A program made the translations under genes and the position numbers. From contig JAUPFP010000015.1 of the NCBI GenBank assembly GCA_036925085.1, forward strand, positions 3,230,426-3,294,425: a stretch of DNA of 64,000 nt. The letters run 5' to 3'. Below the pieces are notes generated by a model. That model was not told the origin of the DNA and searched no databases. It saw only the letters and a program-made list of their open reading frames with translations. Of this stretch, positions 35,170 to 46,991 are shown piece after piece; within the stretch, counting starts at the first letter, position 1; each line of letters starts with the position of its first letter. This DNA comes from Brachycybe producta. Its lineage: Eukaryota; Arthropoda; Diplopoda; Playtdesmida; Andrognathidae.

Positions 35170-35986
35170 GAGGCCAGTTTCACACTTGTCATTCTTTCAC
35201 TCTATGTGGGGAAGTAATTTGCAAAAAGTAATGAATTACTGTAATTAAAATACTTTTTGTGGTAATATTAGTAATTCTCCACATTACTTTATAAAGCATA
35301 TAATTTGTAACTGTGATTAAGTATGTTTTGTTAGAAATCTAATTACTTTCAGTTACTTTTTTTTTGTAAAATGCCTGATGGGTCAATGATTATTTGATGA
35401 TTCAGAGGTATGATTTGGACTCTTCTGAAAATAAGGAACTTTTACTGTCCATTAACAGGCAATATTTAACAAAGGTTAATTAATTTGAGTGGATGTCTTT
35501 CTGTTCTTGTAGCAGATCTACTCTAAAAAAATTAGTTCATAAATTACTTACGACAATGCAACTTCAAAAATTCATTGTATATTGTTGGGTGCAACATGTT
35601 ATTATTGATGTTTGCAAGACAATATTGTCTTCATATTCATTGTGCATTACACGATTCAATATTTAGGCTACTTCAGGGTGAGCCTGGTTGAGATTTTTTA
35701 TACAGTATATGCTTATGGCAATGCAATTTCAAAAACGGTATTGCATGATAAAGATTCTGCAGTATTTTGAAAGTACTTTGAGAAAAACTGAGTACTTGTA
35801 ATTAATTTATTTTTGAAATCTGGTAATTGTAATGAATTATTTTTTACTAATGTAATTAGTAATTGTAATTCATTACTTGTAAAAGTAATATGTGTCCCAA
35901 CACTGGTTTCAATTACAAATCTTTGCAAGCAGGGGGTATAAGGGGAATAGTGAGAATTGCATGCGTATCGTGTGGAACAGGCCTCA
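35170..35986. mobile_element. TIR element with repeated TAATTAC modules
   Basis: TGAGGCCAGTTTCACAC near 35170 faces TGAGGCCTGTTCCACAC (reverse complement) near 35986. The interior 35220-35905 is built of GTAATGAATTACTGTAATT-like alternations and ends GTGTCCCAACACTGG, a motif I associate with DNA-transposon ends. It may be a composite of two elements. Confidence 0.5.
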
Positions 35987-35989
35987 AAA

Positions 35990-38090
35990 CAGAGCTGAAA
36001 ACATTCACAACTCCATCTAAAGTGTTTTAATTGAATAAATTTTAATATTTTAATTGAAATCGTATTAAAGTGTTGAAGGAAGAAAGTAAGGGATGATGTT
36101 TAATATTGAGAATAGGTTCAAGTGTTTTGTGAGTATAATGAAGAAGATAAGAGTGATTGTTGGTTTAGTCTAGAGTTTAAGTTGCTGTTGTCTTTAATGA
36201 CACTGAAACCAATGTGTCAGAAAGAGAATGGTCTTACAATGTTGTAGGAGGGTCTCTTTGTTAAGTCGATTGCAATAAAGCTTTTTTTTGTGTTGTTGTT
36301 TTTTGGTTGTGTTGTTTTCACATCATTTAATCAAACAAGCTGTATAATGTACTTCTGATGTATATCCTTTTTTTACTGTTGGTCAGTAGTTTTGTTTTGT
36401 TTTTTTGTATGTAACAAAAAACGATAGTGTGTGTTGTTTTTACTTCTGAATGTGTGTAGTCATTGTGTCTGTTTTGTATGTATGTATGTGTGTGTGGGCA
36501 AAATGGGCACCTGGTTACTTGTGTTGAAAATGGAGAGTATATTATAGGCTTCTATTATTAAGAGTGAGATTTATTGCTTGGAGTTATACTGATTATGATT
36601 AGTTGCAGGTTTTTTTTTTCTTCATATGTTTGCAATAAAAATACATGTATATACTACTGTCCAAGTAGATAACGAGTCATTCTGCAAAACCACTAGTGTA
36701 TTTGGTATACAACAACACTAGTTAAATCTACACATTGTCTAGAGTGTAGGGCAGCTGATAAACAAGACTGGCAACTTATTATGATCACAAAATGTTTTTT
36801 GTTAGCTATTAACATAAACATCAATGAATTCATTAGTATTCACAAATTTTAAAAATATTTTCAGAATCACAAACAGACGTGGACTGATGTAATAAAATTT
36901 AAAATTTTTCATTTTTGTTGTCAAGTCTTTCATTATCCTCACCTCACCTTATTGTAATGAACTGTATAAAGGGCTGCACTTTTTTTAGAAAATATGCTAC
37001 ATTCCTGAACTGAAGGAGCCAATCTTCTGCTTGTAGTTTTTTTTTGCAGTCAGTTCTCACATTAATTGAAAAAAAATCACAATTTTGGCCTATTTTTATC
37101 ACAATTTTCACAACTAAATTGCCTTATAATGATCACAAATTTTGTCAACCCTGCTGATCCACTGAGACCATTCTAGATAATAAATTTTGCACTAGTTGTG
37201 TAAGACATTTTGCACATTGTCAACAACTCTTAGTCAATGTGTAAGATTTTGCTCACATATTATTGGTTTTGCAAATTGACTAGCGACTTTTGACGTTTTT
37301 GTCATTTTGATAAAAGAGTGCATAAATATGTTTACTTAATGCTTACTTTTATCATTTCAATTTGAATTTATATTCATGAATTTTTGTTGGTGGTGCTAGT
37401 CCTTGTTTATTTATTTTGTGTTATTTATTTGTTCTTCTAGGTAAGATTGTTTTTTTTTCTTTCTACTTTCACCTTTACTGTCAAGAATTTTTCATTTTTG
37501 TGTGTTCCACTTCAAAAGGTAAGTGGAATAGTAAAAAAAAATTTACCTTACAATTGATTTTGTTTTTATTTTGTAAACATGTTGAATATTTGAGTGGTTC
37601 AAAAATGAAACATTGTAGGCCTTAAAGCATTACTTCAATAACGTATATACTCACACATTTGTATGAAGTTGAATTAGCCTAAATACATATATATATATAT
37701 TTTTCATATAAATTTATTTCGAAAAGAAAAGAAAACACATCACAATTACATTATCCAATTTTACTTTTTTTCTTATATTTAAGAGTCCTCATATTCTGAT
37801 TATACATTATATATAGGAATTTATAGATTGTTAGAATTTTTTTTAGGTATGCAGCAGGTGTTCAAATTTTTGGTAAATGTGATTGGAAATAATTAATGAA
37901 TTTCTACCTCACGTTCCTAATTGGATTTCTTAGAGGATTAGTATTCATTTATTTTAATGTGGGTTTTTTCATTATTGGATAACATTAGCATATCTGTATG
38001 AAGGTACTTAAGGTGATTTTGAGAATGCCTACGTTTTTTGTTGTTGCACCGATTGAAGTAGTATAGGGGAAGGTAGTTGTTTCTACCAAA
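35990..38090. other. AT-rich stretch without a gene
   Basis: It contains GT-rich tracts near 36430-36495 and a (TA)n near 37687. No gene was seen. Confidence 0.45.
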
Positions 38091-38098
38091 ATCTACGC

Positions 38099-38226
38099 CA
38101 ATGGTTCTCTAACTTTTTTAAACTTATGGCACAATTTTTTTTTTATTGTGACTGAAGAAATCATGACATACCTAGTAGAACTCAAGTCACTATAGTGTGC
38201 TGCAGCACACCCTTTGGGAATCACTG
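38099..38226. mobile_element. hAT-like MITE with 8-bp target duplication
   Basis: A 128-bp element beginning CAATGGTTCTCTAAC and ending CCTTTGGGAATCACTG. It is flanked by a perfect 8-bp direct repeat, ATCTACGC, at 38091-38098 and 38227-38234. The internal GCACACTATAG-type palindrome is shared with the 39.66-kb element. Confidence 0.85.
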
Positions 38227-38344
38227 ATCTACGCATTGAAAACACAAGAAAATTAAACAAAAAACATGTTTTTTGCGAATACTAGCTTTTATAAAAAAAG
38301 GGTCTAAAAAGTAAGAAAAACAAGATCTAATCCCCTTTTGTCTT

Positions 38345-38425
38345 GTTGATAAGGTGGTTAGGGACTCAGTTATGGTAATGTATTAATCTGTTGGTCATGC
38401 GTTCAATCCCTCGCAGTGTGGATTA
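38345..38425 (+). repeat. tRNA-like head of a SINE (probable)
   Basis: AAGGTGGTTAGGGACTCAGT resembles a tRNA A-box region. It is followed at tRNA-like spacing by AATCTGTTGGTCATGCGTTC and AATCCCTCG, a B-box/T-loop-like GTTCAATCC. It is too diverged to be a functional tRNA. A tRNA-derived SINE head is the simplest reading. Confidence 0.45.
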
Positions 38426-38935
38426 TTTTCAAATATTTCAGAAGGTGGCGGTGGACAAAACAAACAAATTATGAAGTTAAAGAAAAGCGAGTAAAAAAAT
38501 GTGGTGGCTCTATAAAGTGTAGGCCTAAAACAGCATTAGTCTTTCCACCGAAACGTGCCTGTGAACCTTGTTTTCACTTGTCTCCTCCTGCTCCTGAAAA
38601 TAGTTTGTCAATTCTGCAAATCGTTTGCGGCTCCTGGAAGTTGCCTGCAACTCTTGCAATATCATTTGGGTGTCTTTGTCGTTCTAAGGCTATCAGCCTA
38701 TCACTGTCTTTATTAGGAAACGCAATTATCCACATTTTCAAACGTATCCTACAAATGTCACCAAACAGCCTTCTCAACTCCCACGCCATCCTTGGCACAC
38801 AGACGACTTTTAATAAATGGCGTCTTTTATATATATATAAAACAAACATTGCGACGACAGCCCAACGACCTTCGACTTCATTTTTTTATCAAAAAGTCTT
38901 TCAAAAGTCGCTTGTGTGCCAAGGCCCTTAAGTCT
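38416..38935. other. GC-richer unclassified segment open on both strands
   Basis: A 171-codon plus-strand frame (38416-38931), the longest in the window, and a 91-codon minus-strand frame (38849-38574) overlap. I recognise neither product. A second minus frame gives a charged, possibly coiled-coil-like segment (ELQATSRSRKRFAELTNYFQ) before a stop. Relatively high GC and several partly open frames suggest a decayed coding exon or a transposon fragment. The right part contains the hairpin listed separately. Confidence 0.4.
38790..38926. repeat. Inverted repeat hairpin
   Basis: CCTTGGCACACAGACGACTT and the inverted CCTTGGCACACAAGCGACTT, 22-nt arms with two mismatches, enclose about 93 nt. Confidence 0.85.
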
Positions 38936-39658
38936 TTTTTGTCATCATTAATGATTGTATTCAAAGTTATTTTTTGTTGTATTGCTAGAATTTGAATTCG
39001 AAAAAGAAAAAAAAGAAACTAAATTCAAAACATAGCCATGAATGTCTTGTGGCGTATAAAATATGGTAAATAAAAGTATTTTCAAGAATAATTAATTATA
39101 TATAAAATATATAATGTATGCAATATTTGATTTTTATGCTTTGTAAATTGTATACTTCAAATCAATAGACTGGCACAATGCATGCAATTGATTACGACGT
39201 AGGTTTTGAATGCATTTTTTTTAGTCGCAATCTTTTTTATGCTTTCAAAGATAGAAGTAAATATTATTGTGGAGTGAACGTATAGACTCTATAGAGGGCC
39301 CCCTATCATTTTTTGAACAAAAATATGAAAAAGAAGAAAATACATTATTCTGTTTTTAGAGGCGATTTTAGTTTGTTTGTTTTTTCTTTTTCTTTTCTGC
39401 TCGTCTACTTGAGTAATTTCTCAGTGTCCCTTTTTGACATTGTTACCCATGTGGATTTTGCTGTAATTGTGCTCGAAGCCCCGTCAAAACATTTATTTGT
39501 GTTATTAGAATGAATGAAGTAGCTGACCAAGAGAGGACCTTATTTTTTGTTGCTAATTTTTTGTGTTCACTTCGGTCAATAATAACGGTTATATTCTTAT
39601 GAAATGTACAGACCATCTATGTGACTCATATTGTGCACTATAATATTTTTTATTATAT

Positions 39659-39895
39659 CAGTGTTTCCCAAAGGGTGTGCTGTGTGGCATATGAGTGTGC
39701 CACCCAAATCTTGGATGTTTCATTCAATATATTTATATAATTTATTATTTTCAAATAAGTTTTAACTATTGAAAAACTTTCTAATTACAAAATATACATT
39801 AAAACAATGACCAGTTACCAAAGCGTGTCTACTGTGGCACACTATAGTGTGCCATCAAGCAAAAAATTACTGTTCCATGAGCAATAAAGGTTGGG
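39659..39895. mobile_element. hAT-like element
   Basis: It starts CAGTGTTTCCCAAAGGGTGT, a classic hAT-like end. It contains GTGTGCCACCC and the palindrome GTGGCACACTATAGTGTGCC, and runs to about AAAGGTTGGGAAG. The right end is truncated or diverged, and no target duplication was identified. Confidence 0.6.
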
Positions 39896-39899
39896 AAGT

Positions 39900-41270
39900 T
39901 AAAAACCGGTCATTTTACGGATTTACTGGACAATACAATAAAAACACTTCAAAGACATTTAAGTTTACATAATATGGAAGTAAGAATATTAGGATTGTTT
40001 ATTAAAATTGATGGGTCTCGAGAACGTCTTCCTAATTGTTAATAAAATGTAATTCTGCATTTTCTGTTTTTCTGCATACTTTCAGCCAAATAAATAGAAT
40101 AGAATTATTGAAATTCATTAGATACATTTTTTTCATTCAGTAGAATTTGTTTCTGCATTTGTGATCGAGCCGTTACTACCATTAGGAGTTGTGCACTATG
40201 ACTAGTAAATCTGCGAAAAATGACTTGTTTATTTTCTGTAAGACGTTATAATGCAAGTATATATAGAAAAATGCCATTGGCTATGTTCCAATTTCTTTGC
40301 TGTATTTTCCCTGCTTGCTTGCATGCATTCATGTATGTATGTACGCATGCATGCAGGGAATTGCTTTACCAGAAAAATATTTCTCGGTTGAATACTGCAA
40401 TCAATGTACGCTGTACCAACATACCAATATAGCTGGACTTGTGTATGCGTTTAATATAAAGTCTATGATGCATGCCCAGAAGAAGAAAAAAAAAACTATT
40501 TTTGGTGACCAATCATTTATTCTATTCCTCTATATCTTTGGAGTTCTCTGATCTCTCATCTTAAATTTCTTTTTCTTCTTTATCACAAATATTTGTTGAG
40601 GTGGTTGAAGAGTGAGAAAGAAAGAAAGATTGTATTTCTTCACCACTTAAAAGAGTCCCATATCAAATAATAGCAATGTTATTTCTAATATCATCTTATG
40701 TAATTACAGATGACCATATATAGTTAATTTTTAAACGCACTGCTACTTGCTTGTATTTGGGTTTTGATGTTGGTGTCTTGACTTACACCATAATTGTAAA
40801 CTGTTGGTAAAGTTATTTCTCTTTAAGAGATATGGAATCGACACTTTTGCAAACACGGGAAAGTTTTTCATCGAAATGCTGCAAAAGCGTTTTTTTTTTA
40901 CTTTCCTGTCTTTTATCAGATTTGCAATCGATAGGATTTTTTTTCTGAAAAAAAAAAAGAAGAAGAAAAGAAAAATCTTAGTTTCATTTTGGGACGTGTT
41001 ATGAATATTAAACAGGATCATATTTCAAGAAATGTTAAATTTCTTTCTCGATTTATTGTCAACTGAAGATTTTTAGATATTTTCTTTCTTTTTCTGTCTT
41101 TCTGTGTCTCTTTTTTCAAGTCCCTTTTGTACGTACAGTCGTACATGTATTATAAAAATCAAGACGTTTGGGATTCAAACAGCACCAATCAGATTATGTT
41201 ACCATTAAAGAAAGTTCTAACTGAATGAATGAATGTTTTTGACGTATCTGTTTTGAACCTTAAATCCATT
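39900..41270. other. AT-rich stretch without a gene
   Basis: It contains ATGC/ATGT repeats at 40320-40355 and A-runs. Frames of 60-90 codons on both strands overlap without recognisable motifs. Confidence 0.4.
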
Positions 41271-41272
41271 TT

Positions 41273-41274
<2 letters not shown>

Positions 41275-41351
<77 letters not shown>
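41275..41351. repeat. (TA)n microsatellite
   Basis: An uninterrupted alternating TA tract of about 76 bp. Confidence 0.98.
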
Positions 41352-41355
<4 letters not shown>

Positions 41356-41451
41356 GTCTCTCTCTATCTGACAATATTTCATATTTTGAGGGCGAAGTTG
41401 GGAGTTGAAAACCAATAACTATTAGTTCAATTTATATGAATGAATGATTAC

Positions 41452-41730
41452 TATGGCTTGGATTTTTATTCAATCTCAAGCAAATATTTCTTAATTTGTG
41501 GCCCAAATGCCATTCGAGCAATTGCAATTATAATTTTCTAATTAAAAAGGTTATTTAGAGACTAGATGCTTGGTTACTATCAGTTGTCACCTAGTATTAA
41601 TACGATACAACCAGTGTTTGTTTTTTTGGTGGTTGATCTAAACGGATTTGTTACATCTTAATTGGTCCTTGGGCTACAGATTGAAAAAAAAAACATTTGC
41701 TTGATAAATTGCATAAAAATTCGAGCCCAA
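41452..41730. mobile_element. hAT-like MITE, CAGGGCTCGG family, with target duplication
   Basis: The arms GGCTTGGATTTTTATTCAAT and the inverted TTGCATAAAAATTCGAGCCC enclose the family interior. A perfect 8-bp direct repeat, ATGATTAC, flanks it at 41444-41451 and 41731-41738. Confidence 0.85.
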
Positions 41731-42069
41731 ATGATTACAATAAAATTTCAAACTTTTTTTTTTGTTTTAACTCAATTTTTCTACTTCCCTAACATATTTT
41801 ATTTTTATTTGCAAATTCAAAAAGATTCTTTTTGTTCCCACAATTCATTCATTCTGTTTTGTTTTGTCTTAAGAGAGAGAGAATGGTCAATGTCAAGTTT
41901 TGACATATTTTGTGATCTTAATGGGTTTTGTCATCTTATGTTAAGTAGTTTCCTTATGTTTTCTGATATAACAGAAAATGCCATATTTTTTGTTAACACT
42001 TGTCACTTTAAAAAAAAAAGAATTACATATTCAATTTGTTGTTTTTGTCACACTTCCTATATATGAAAG

Positions 42070-42792
42070 AAAAAAATAAGCCCATGTTTCAAACTTTTGT
42101 TACCAATTTTCGGAGTTTTATCAAGAAAATGTATTCTCTAGACAATTAACAAGCCTCAATGCCATCACCTATAAGATCTCATTTAGGCCTATTTTTTGTT
42201 GGGAAAAAAAAACGAAGAAATCTTTGCAAAGGTTCTTTTGTATTTTTCTTCTTTTCTTCGTGTTTCATACAATTTTTCTCTAGTCTAACTTATATCTAAG
42301 AAAGCTTTAGAGAGAAGACAAAAAAAAATCGATTCTATTTTTATATATCTTCTTAACCATTTGCAAGCGATTTGCTCTTTGAAGTATAGAATATAAGAAG
42401 AATATACTGTAGAGGGTAGAGAAAAAAATCTGGAGATTTTTTCTTATCTCAAACTATGATATAAAATAGGCTTATATACAACGTATTCTTTTCATTATGA
42501 ATGCTTTATGCATATCCTTATTAAAATTCAACCGACATTTAAGTTATAGCTCCATTGATTTGGAATGTGGTAACTCTCTAAAAAAATATGGAATGTCTTG
42601 TTTGAATAAAAAGAAGTTTTGGCTCCATGTATTTGTCACACACACACACATACATAGATGCGATATTTTAATATGAAATTGGATGAATTTTTGCCAATGG
42701 GTATACTTTTATTATGTTTTAGCTACAATCTAAAAAAAAAATGACAAGGAACCACACAATTCTTTTTAAATGTAAGCATTAATTTCTCTTGA
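42070..42792. other. AT-rich stretch without a gene
   Basis: A short (CA)n lies near 42638-42650. Nothing else was recognised. Confidence 0.4.
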
Positions 42793-43016
42793 ATCCAACT
42801 CAAACGCTCGTTGGTCATCGTGGCAAAACGTTGACAGTTAGCAACAATTTTTTGGTCCAGCACTTGGCCCACTTAATGTTGGCCCGAAAATCATAATATC
42901 ATTCATTCATGACAGGTTCAGCTATCGTTGGGCCATCGAGTACAGCCAATAGTGAGACCAATGGCCAAGAACAATGTTGGCAGAATCATTAGGCCAACAT
43001 CTTTATATAAGATAGA
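42793..43016. repeat. TTGGCC-rich imperfect inverted repeat
   Basis: Repeated GTTGGCC, TTGGCCC and GGGCCA motifs are arranged roughly symmetrically. The right end, in reverse complement, reads GTTGGCCTAATGATTCTGCC. It is probably a MITE; its boundaries are uncertain. Confidence 0.45.
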
Positions 43017-43341
43017 TCTTTTGGCATTACATTTGTTCCTTGCCAAAGCTCGATAGGCTCCAAAGGATTCAAGTTGTTTATCAATGCGTGTTATGATGCC
43101 TTGTTTTGAGGGTTACTCAAGGGTCAAAGGGTTTTGATGGAGACACAAGTTTTATTTATTTTTCTCTCCCATGTTTATGGTTTAGTTTCTGTTGTGGAGT
43201 ATGTTAAAATAGGTTCTGCACGCCACAGACACGCGCGATACCAGCTAAACTGGTGATATGCTGTATTCCTATAGGTTGAATTGAATTTCAGATCATTTGC
43301 AGGGTTGGGGGTGCTGCACATGCCATCGCCGACTCTGCACT

Positions 43342-43381
43342 GTTAACGATACAATTTTCATTAATGTATGTATCGTTAAGC
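43342..43381. repeat. Hairpin
   Basis: GTTAACGATACA faces TGTATCGTTAA-type sequence across about 14 bases. Confidence 0.7.
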
Positions 43382-43389
43382 GAGGTATA

Positions 43390-44265
43390 CTGTGTACACA
43401 GATGGAAAGTTTTTATGATACTTTTATGGTTTTTTCAAAATAGGAACCTTTTTTTTTGTCAAAATATCAACTTATTGATTCATTATAAAGATAAATAGAT
43501 TTGTTATATTCAAGAATACTCTTAAATTTTGTATTATTAAATATTTCAAAAGAAAAAGGGGGTCTCACTCTGTACAGTGGGTAAAAAGGCATTGTCAATA
43601 TGAAAAGGAAAACGGAAATAATACAAAAAAAATTGTTCTGTCCACTCGGAAAGGTCTGAATATAAAAAAAAACAAGATTATTTGTTGTTTCATTCTTTTT
43701 TTGGTTCTTTGTCAACATTGGGAAATGCTTGTTGTTCATTTGCTCTATTGTTGTTCTCTTATGATAGGGAAACAATATTTATTTTTGTTAAATGGACAGT
43801 TATTATATTTTTTTCCACTTGTTACACAATATAAAGGGATTTCTACAAAATTTTCAGAAATACTTTATATTGACTTTATTATAACATTTTGTAACATACT
43901 AGACTTCAATTTAGGATATTTTATTTGAAATACACTTATGTCTATATAGCTGCTATAGTTAATAAACATAGTAGTTTGTATAAGGCGAGGGTAAGTGCGA
44001 CCCATAGATTGATAAGTTTGGAGCAAACTTTGGAATGATGTGCGGCCCTAAAATATGCAACTAGAAGATTTTTCTTTTATATTTTTGAAGCTTCATATGT
44101 CCTTAATTGAATATACAGTTCCTCGTATTCAGGGTTTTGATTTTTTAATATAAATAATCAATTATATTATTAATTAGACGGCCATAGTTCGTTCTTGATC
44201 CGTACACGCGGAGGGCAAGGACAAACTTAATGTACGATTGTTATGGACTTAACTCCAATAAACAG
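43390..44265. other. AT-rich stretch without a gene
   Basis: Overlapping 75-102-codon frames at 43467-43928 on opposite strands lack motifs. No gene was supported. Confidence 0.4.
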
Positions 44266-44269
44266 TTGG

Positions 44270-44430
44270 GGCTGTTAAAAGATTATTTAATTTTATATTG
44301 GCGCTTAGTCTTATGGGAAAAAAACTCAAACTACACAATTAAGATTTTAGAATAGCAGTAGAGTGTACATTGCCAAGTAAATTGACAATTGCTACATTTG
44401 TCCCAGAATTGCACTACTGTCAACTGAAGA
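44270..44430. repeat. Fragment related to the 5.86-6.31 kb repeat
   Basis: ACACAATTAAGATTTTAGAA and GAGTGTACATTGCCAAGTAA parallel the 5.9-6.3 kb sequence in the same order. Confidence 0.6.
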
Positions 44431-44509
44431 CAATTTTTAAATTTTGGTCGATTTTGTTTTACGAAAAAGCTGTGTCTTATTATAAATTTGAGTTTTGGTT
44501 ACTTTTGGA

Positions 44510-44589
44510 GGCAGCCCTTTTGATGTAGGCCCACGTGGTTTTTTTTAATGGCAGCCCTTTTGATGTAGGCCCACGTGGTTTTTTTTAAT
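44510..44589. repeat. Perfect 40-bp tandem duplication
   Basis: The unit beginning GGCAGCCCTTTTGATGTAGG is present twice without any difference (44510-44549 and 44550-44589), which indicates a recent event. Confidence 0.97.
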
Positions 44590-45192
44590 GTTGGCCTTTT
44601 TTTAACCAATCAGGACTTTGACTCTCTGAGGCCAGTTGATGAGCCCTCTCGAGGTATTTTCAGAGTGTTTAAATTAATATTTAGATTTTTTTGGTTTGTT
44701 TTCAGTAGCTCACTTATACCTCTTATGGCATAAATTTGGGAGTTCTTGGAGTAAGTGATTTATGACAATTTTGCATATCATCTGCCTATCACAGATATAC
44801 AATTGACTTTGGGGGCTCTTTTCGCATGCCTAGCACTTTTGGGTCTGCATGCGCCACTGAATACTTTTTTTGAGGAAACAGGCTTCTCATTTATATAATT
44901 CAACCAGTAATCTTGAGTTGACAAATAGTTATAGTAGTCTAGAGCGATATTCAATACAGTATGTTTGGTAGATGGACCTCTTAACATAGAAAGAATAAGG
45001 AGAACTAGGAAAATAGATAAGAAGCTGAAATAAATATATTTCAAGATTAAAGTGATGGTCTTCAAATTCTAACTCAAAACACGAACTCAACTCTCCTTTT
45101 TGTACTATGTGCGTTTTCTTCTCCCATCTATTTCTTTTGACTGATCGCCATCATTATTTCCGGGTTTCCGCTTCACGCAAACTTTAAATTCA

Positions 45193-45214
45193 ACACACAC
45201 ACACACACACATAC
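45193..45214. repeat. (CA)n microsatellite
   Basis: An ACACAC tract, directly visible. Confidence 0.9.
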
Positions 45215-45496
45215 ACGCGAATTGGGCAGAAACGCAAACAGACATTAAAATTGTACAAAATATTGGCTAACACGAAACAGCTGTAAAAATATTCAAACGT
45301 GATTTGAAAGAATATTTGGGCGCCATTTTGTTAAAATGGCAACCCATGGTATGCCCATTCCACACCAGGGCCAAGTCGTTTTTGCTTGAATACGAATTAT
45401 ACATATTGTAGTGTCATACATGTAGAAGTAACTTTGCAAAAATTTTAGTGCCTATAGTCAAATGGTGTGGAAATATATAGAGAACAGACAGTCGGA

Positions 45497-45716
45497 TATA
45501 GGCACCATGGACATGCTTGCCAGCGTCATCTAGTAACAAGAAAAACAATTGAAAGTAGGGAAAGCTACCATTATTATCTATGAGGACAGATAATTAAGCA
45601 ATCAAGGAGGAGGTGTCTTATCTGGCCTCATACATAACAATGGTAGCTTTCCTTACTTTTTATTATTTTTTTCTAGTTACTAGATGACGCGGGAAGGTAT
45701 GTGCAAGGTGCCTATA
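45497..45716. mobile_element. Foldback MITE
   Basis: TATAGGCACC ends face each other. The arms share GCGTCATCTAGTAAC and GGAAAGCTACCATT in inverted orientation over about 90 nt, with TA flanks. It is 220 bp. Confidence 0.85.
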
Positions 45717-45735
45717 CAAACATTGCTTTTTATTC

Positions 45736-46580
45736 TACCGGGTGTCCACTGTCCATAAAGTCTCTGGAAAAGATCTGGAATTCAATTAAGAAAACAATTG
45801 AGGCTTTTAACATTTACTGAATAATTAAGTGTAAGGTTCAAGATAAACTCAATGTAATCTCAAAACTTTGTGCACAGTTGACCTGGCAAGTGGAGTCTAC
45901 ATGATGTTGCATGAACAGATATACTGTACGTATGTAGCTCCTTCGTAATGACTTCTCGTACTGCTTCTACCTGAAGCTCTGAGACACGTGAATGTCTGGG
46001 AGAGTACTTATTGTAAGAAATTTTTCCAAGTGCACACTCAATTTTAATTTATAATTAATGGAGATTATAATTGCTAATCATACTTCAATTATCTCAGTTT
46101 TTTTACTTTTGAAAGAAGAAAGCAAACTTATGGATTTCTCACATCCCGTTTGAACTTAATCTATTTGACTACTGGATGTGTCTAATTTAAAATCCAACAT
46201 TATTACAAGAAACATTTCAAAATGAGTAAAAAAAATTATCTAATAATTATTTAAATTTTCTGGGTGCACATTTTTTCATTGTCCAAATGCACACTTTAAA
46301 ATTTCAAGTGCACAATATGTGTCCAAATGCACACTAAAATAAGTCCTGATGTCCAGATAAAAATAAAAAATATGGTCGATGTAGTATGAGGAGTTATCAC
46401 TATGTTCGTGCCACATCATGCAGACTTAGCAGGCTTGCTCCAGTCAACTATGCACAAAGTTTTAAGATTGTTTGAATTTATGTTTATTTATACTCTCCTC
46501 CTATTTTTTTGTAATCGAAATCCACGCATTTTCCAGTTATTTCACAAAAAAACAGCTAGGGTCTTTATGGACACCCTGTA
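45736..46580. mobile_element. mariner-like long-TIR element
   Basis: The left end, TACCGGGTGTCCACTGTCCA, faces TACAGGGTGTCCATAAAGAC (reverse complement), with TA at both borders. The arms extend about 170 nt (AAAACTTTGTGCACAGTTGA in the left arm; AAAACTTTGTGCATAGTTGA in the right arm, reverse complement). The central 45960-46340 is unlike the arms and may be an insertion or a transposase remnant. No intact transposase is present. Confidence 0.75.
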
Positions 46581-46927
46581 TATAGATATTATAGATTAGA
46601 AAATACATGTAGGCCCTATATATAGACAGCAGCCATTTTTAAAGAGTTAAAATGTTTTATATATAACAATTTTGTAAGATAAATTTCAGTAAAAAAATGG
46701 CTAGATTATATAGATGAGAAATTGGTATGCTGGTTTATACGTTTTTTTGTTGTTGCAAGTTTTAGAGAACTTTTGAGCAGATTTGTTTAGACTATTCCAT
46801 AAAAGAATTTCACTTTGAAGCTTTTTGGGTTATGTCGACTGCTTTTGAAGTTAAGTTCAAGGCAATCTGATGTTGGATATACCGGTGAGAAAATTGAATT
46901 TCATGGTGGTGGTGGTGGTCCGTGCTT

Positions 46928-46934
46928 TTTTTTT

Positions 46935-46987
<53 letters not shown>

Positions 46988-46991
46988 TTCT
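46928..46991. repeat. (CT)n microsatellite
   Basis: A CTCTCT tract with few interruptions, preceded by (GGT)n at 46903-46919. Confidence 0.95.

Noticed and set aside
38345..38425. Functional tRNA gene
   Set aside because: The acceptor and anticodon stems do not form convincingly. Only A-box- and B-box-like stretches remain, so a SINE head is more likely.
41662..42066. 134-codon plus frame
   Set aside because: It starts inside the right arm of a MITE and consists of Phe/Ile/Ser-rich AT sequence.
44778..45065. 95-codon minus frame with a membrane-like start
   Set aside because: Its C-terminal half lies in repeat sequence (shared motif and transposon-end-like DNA) and no family is recognisable.
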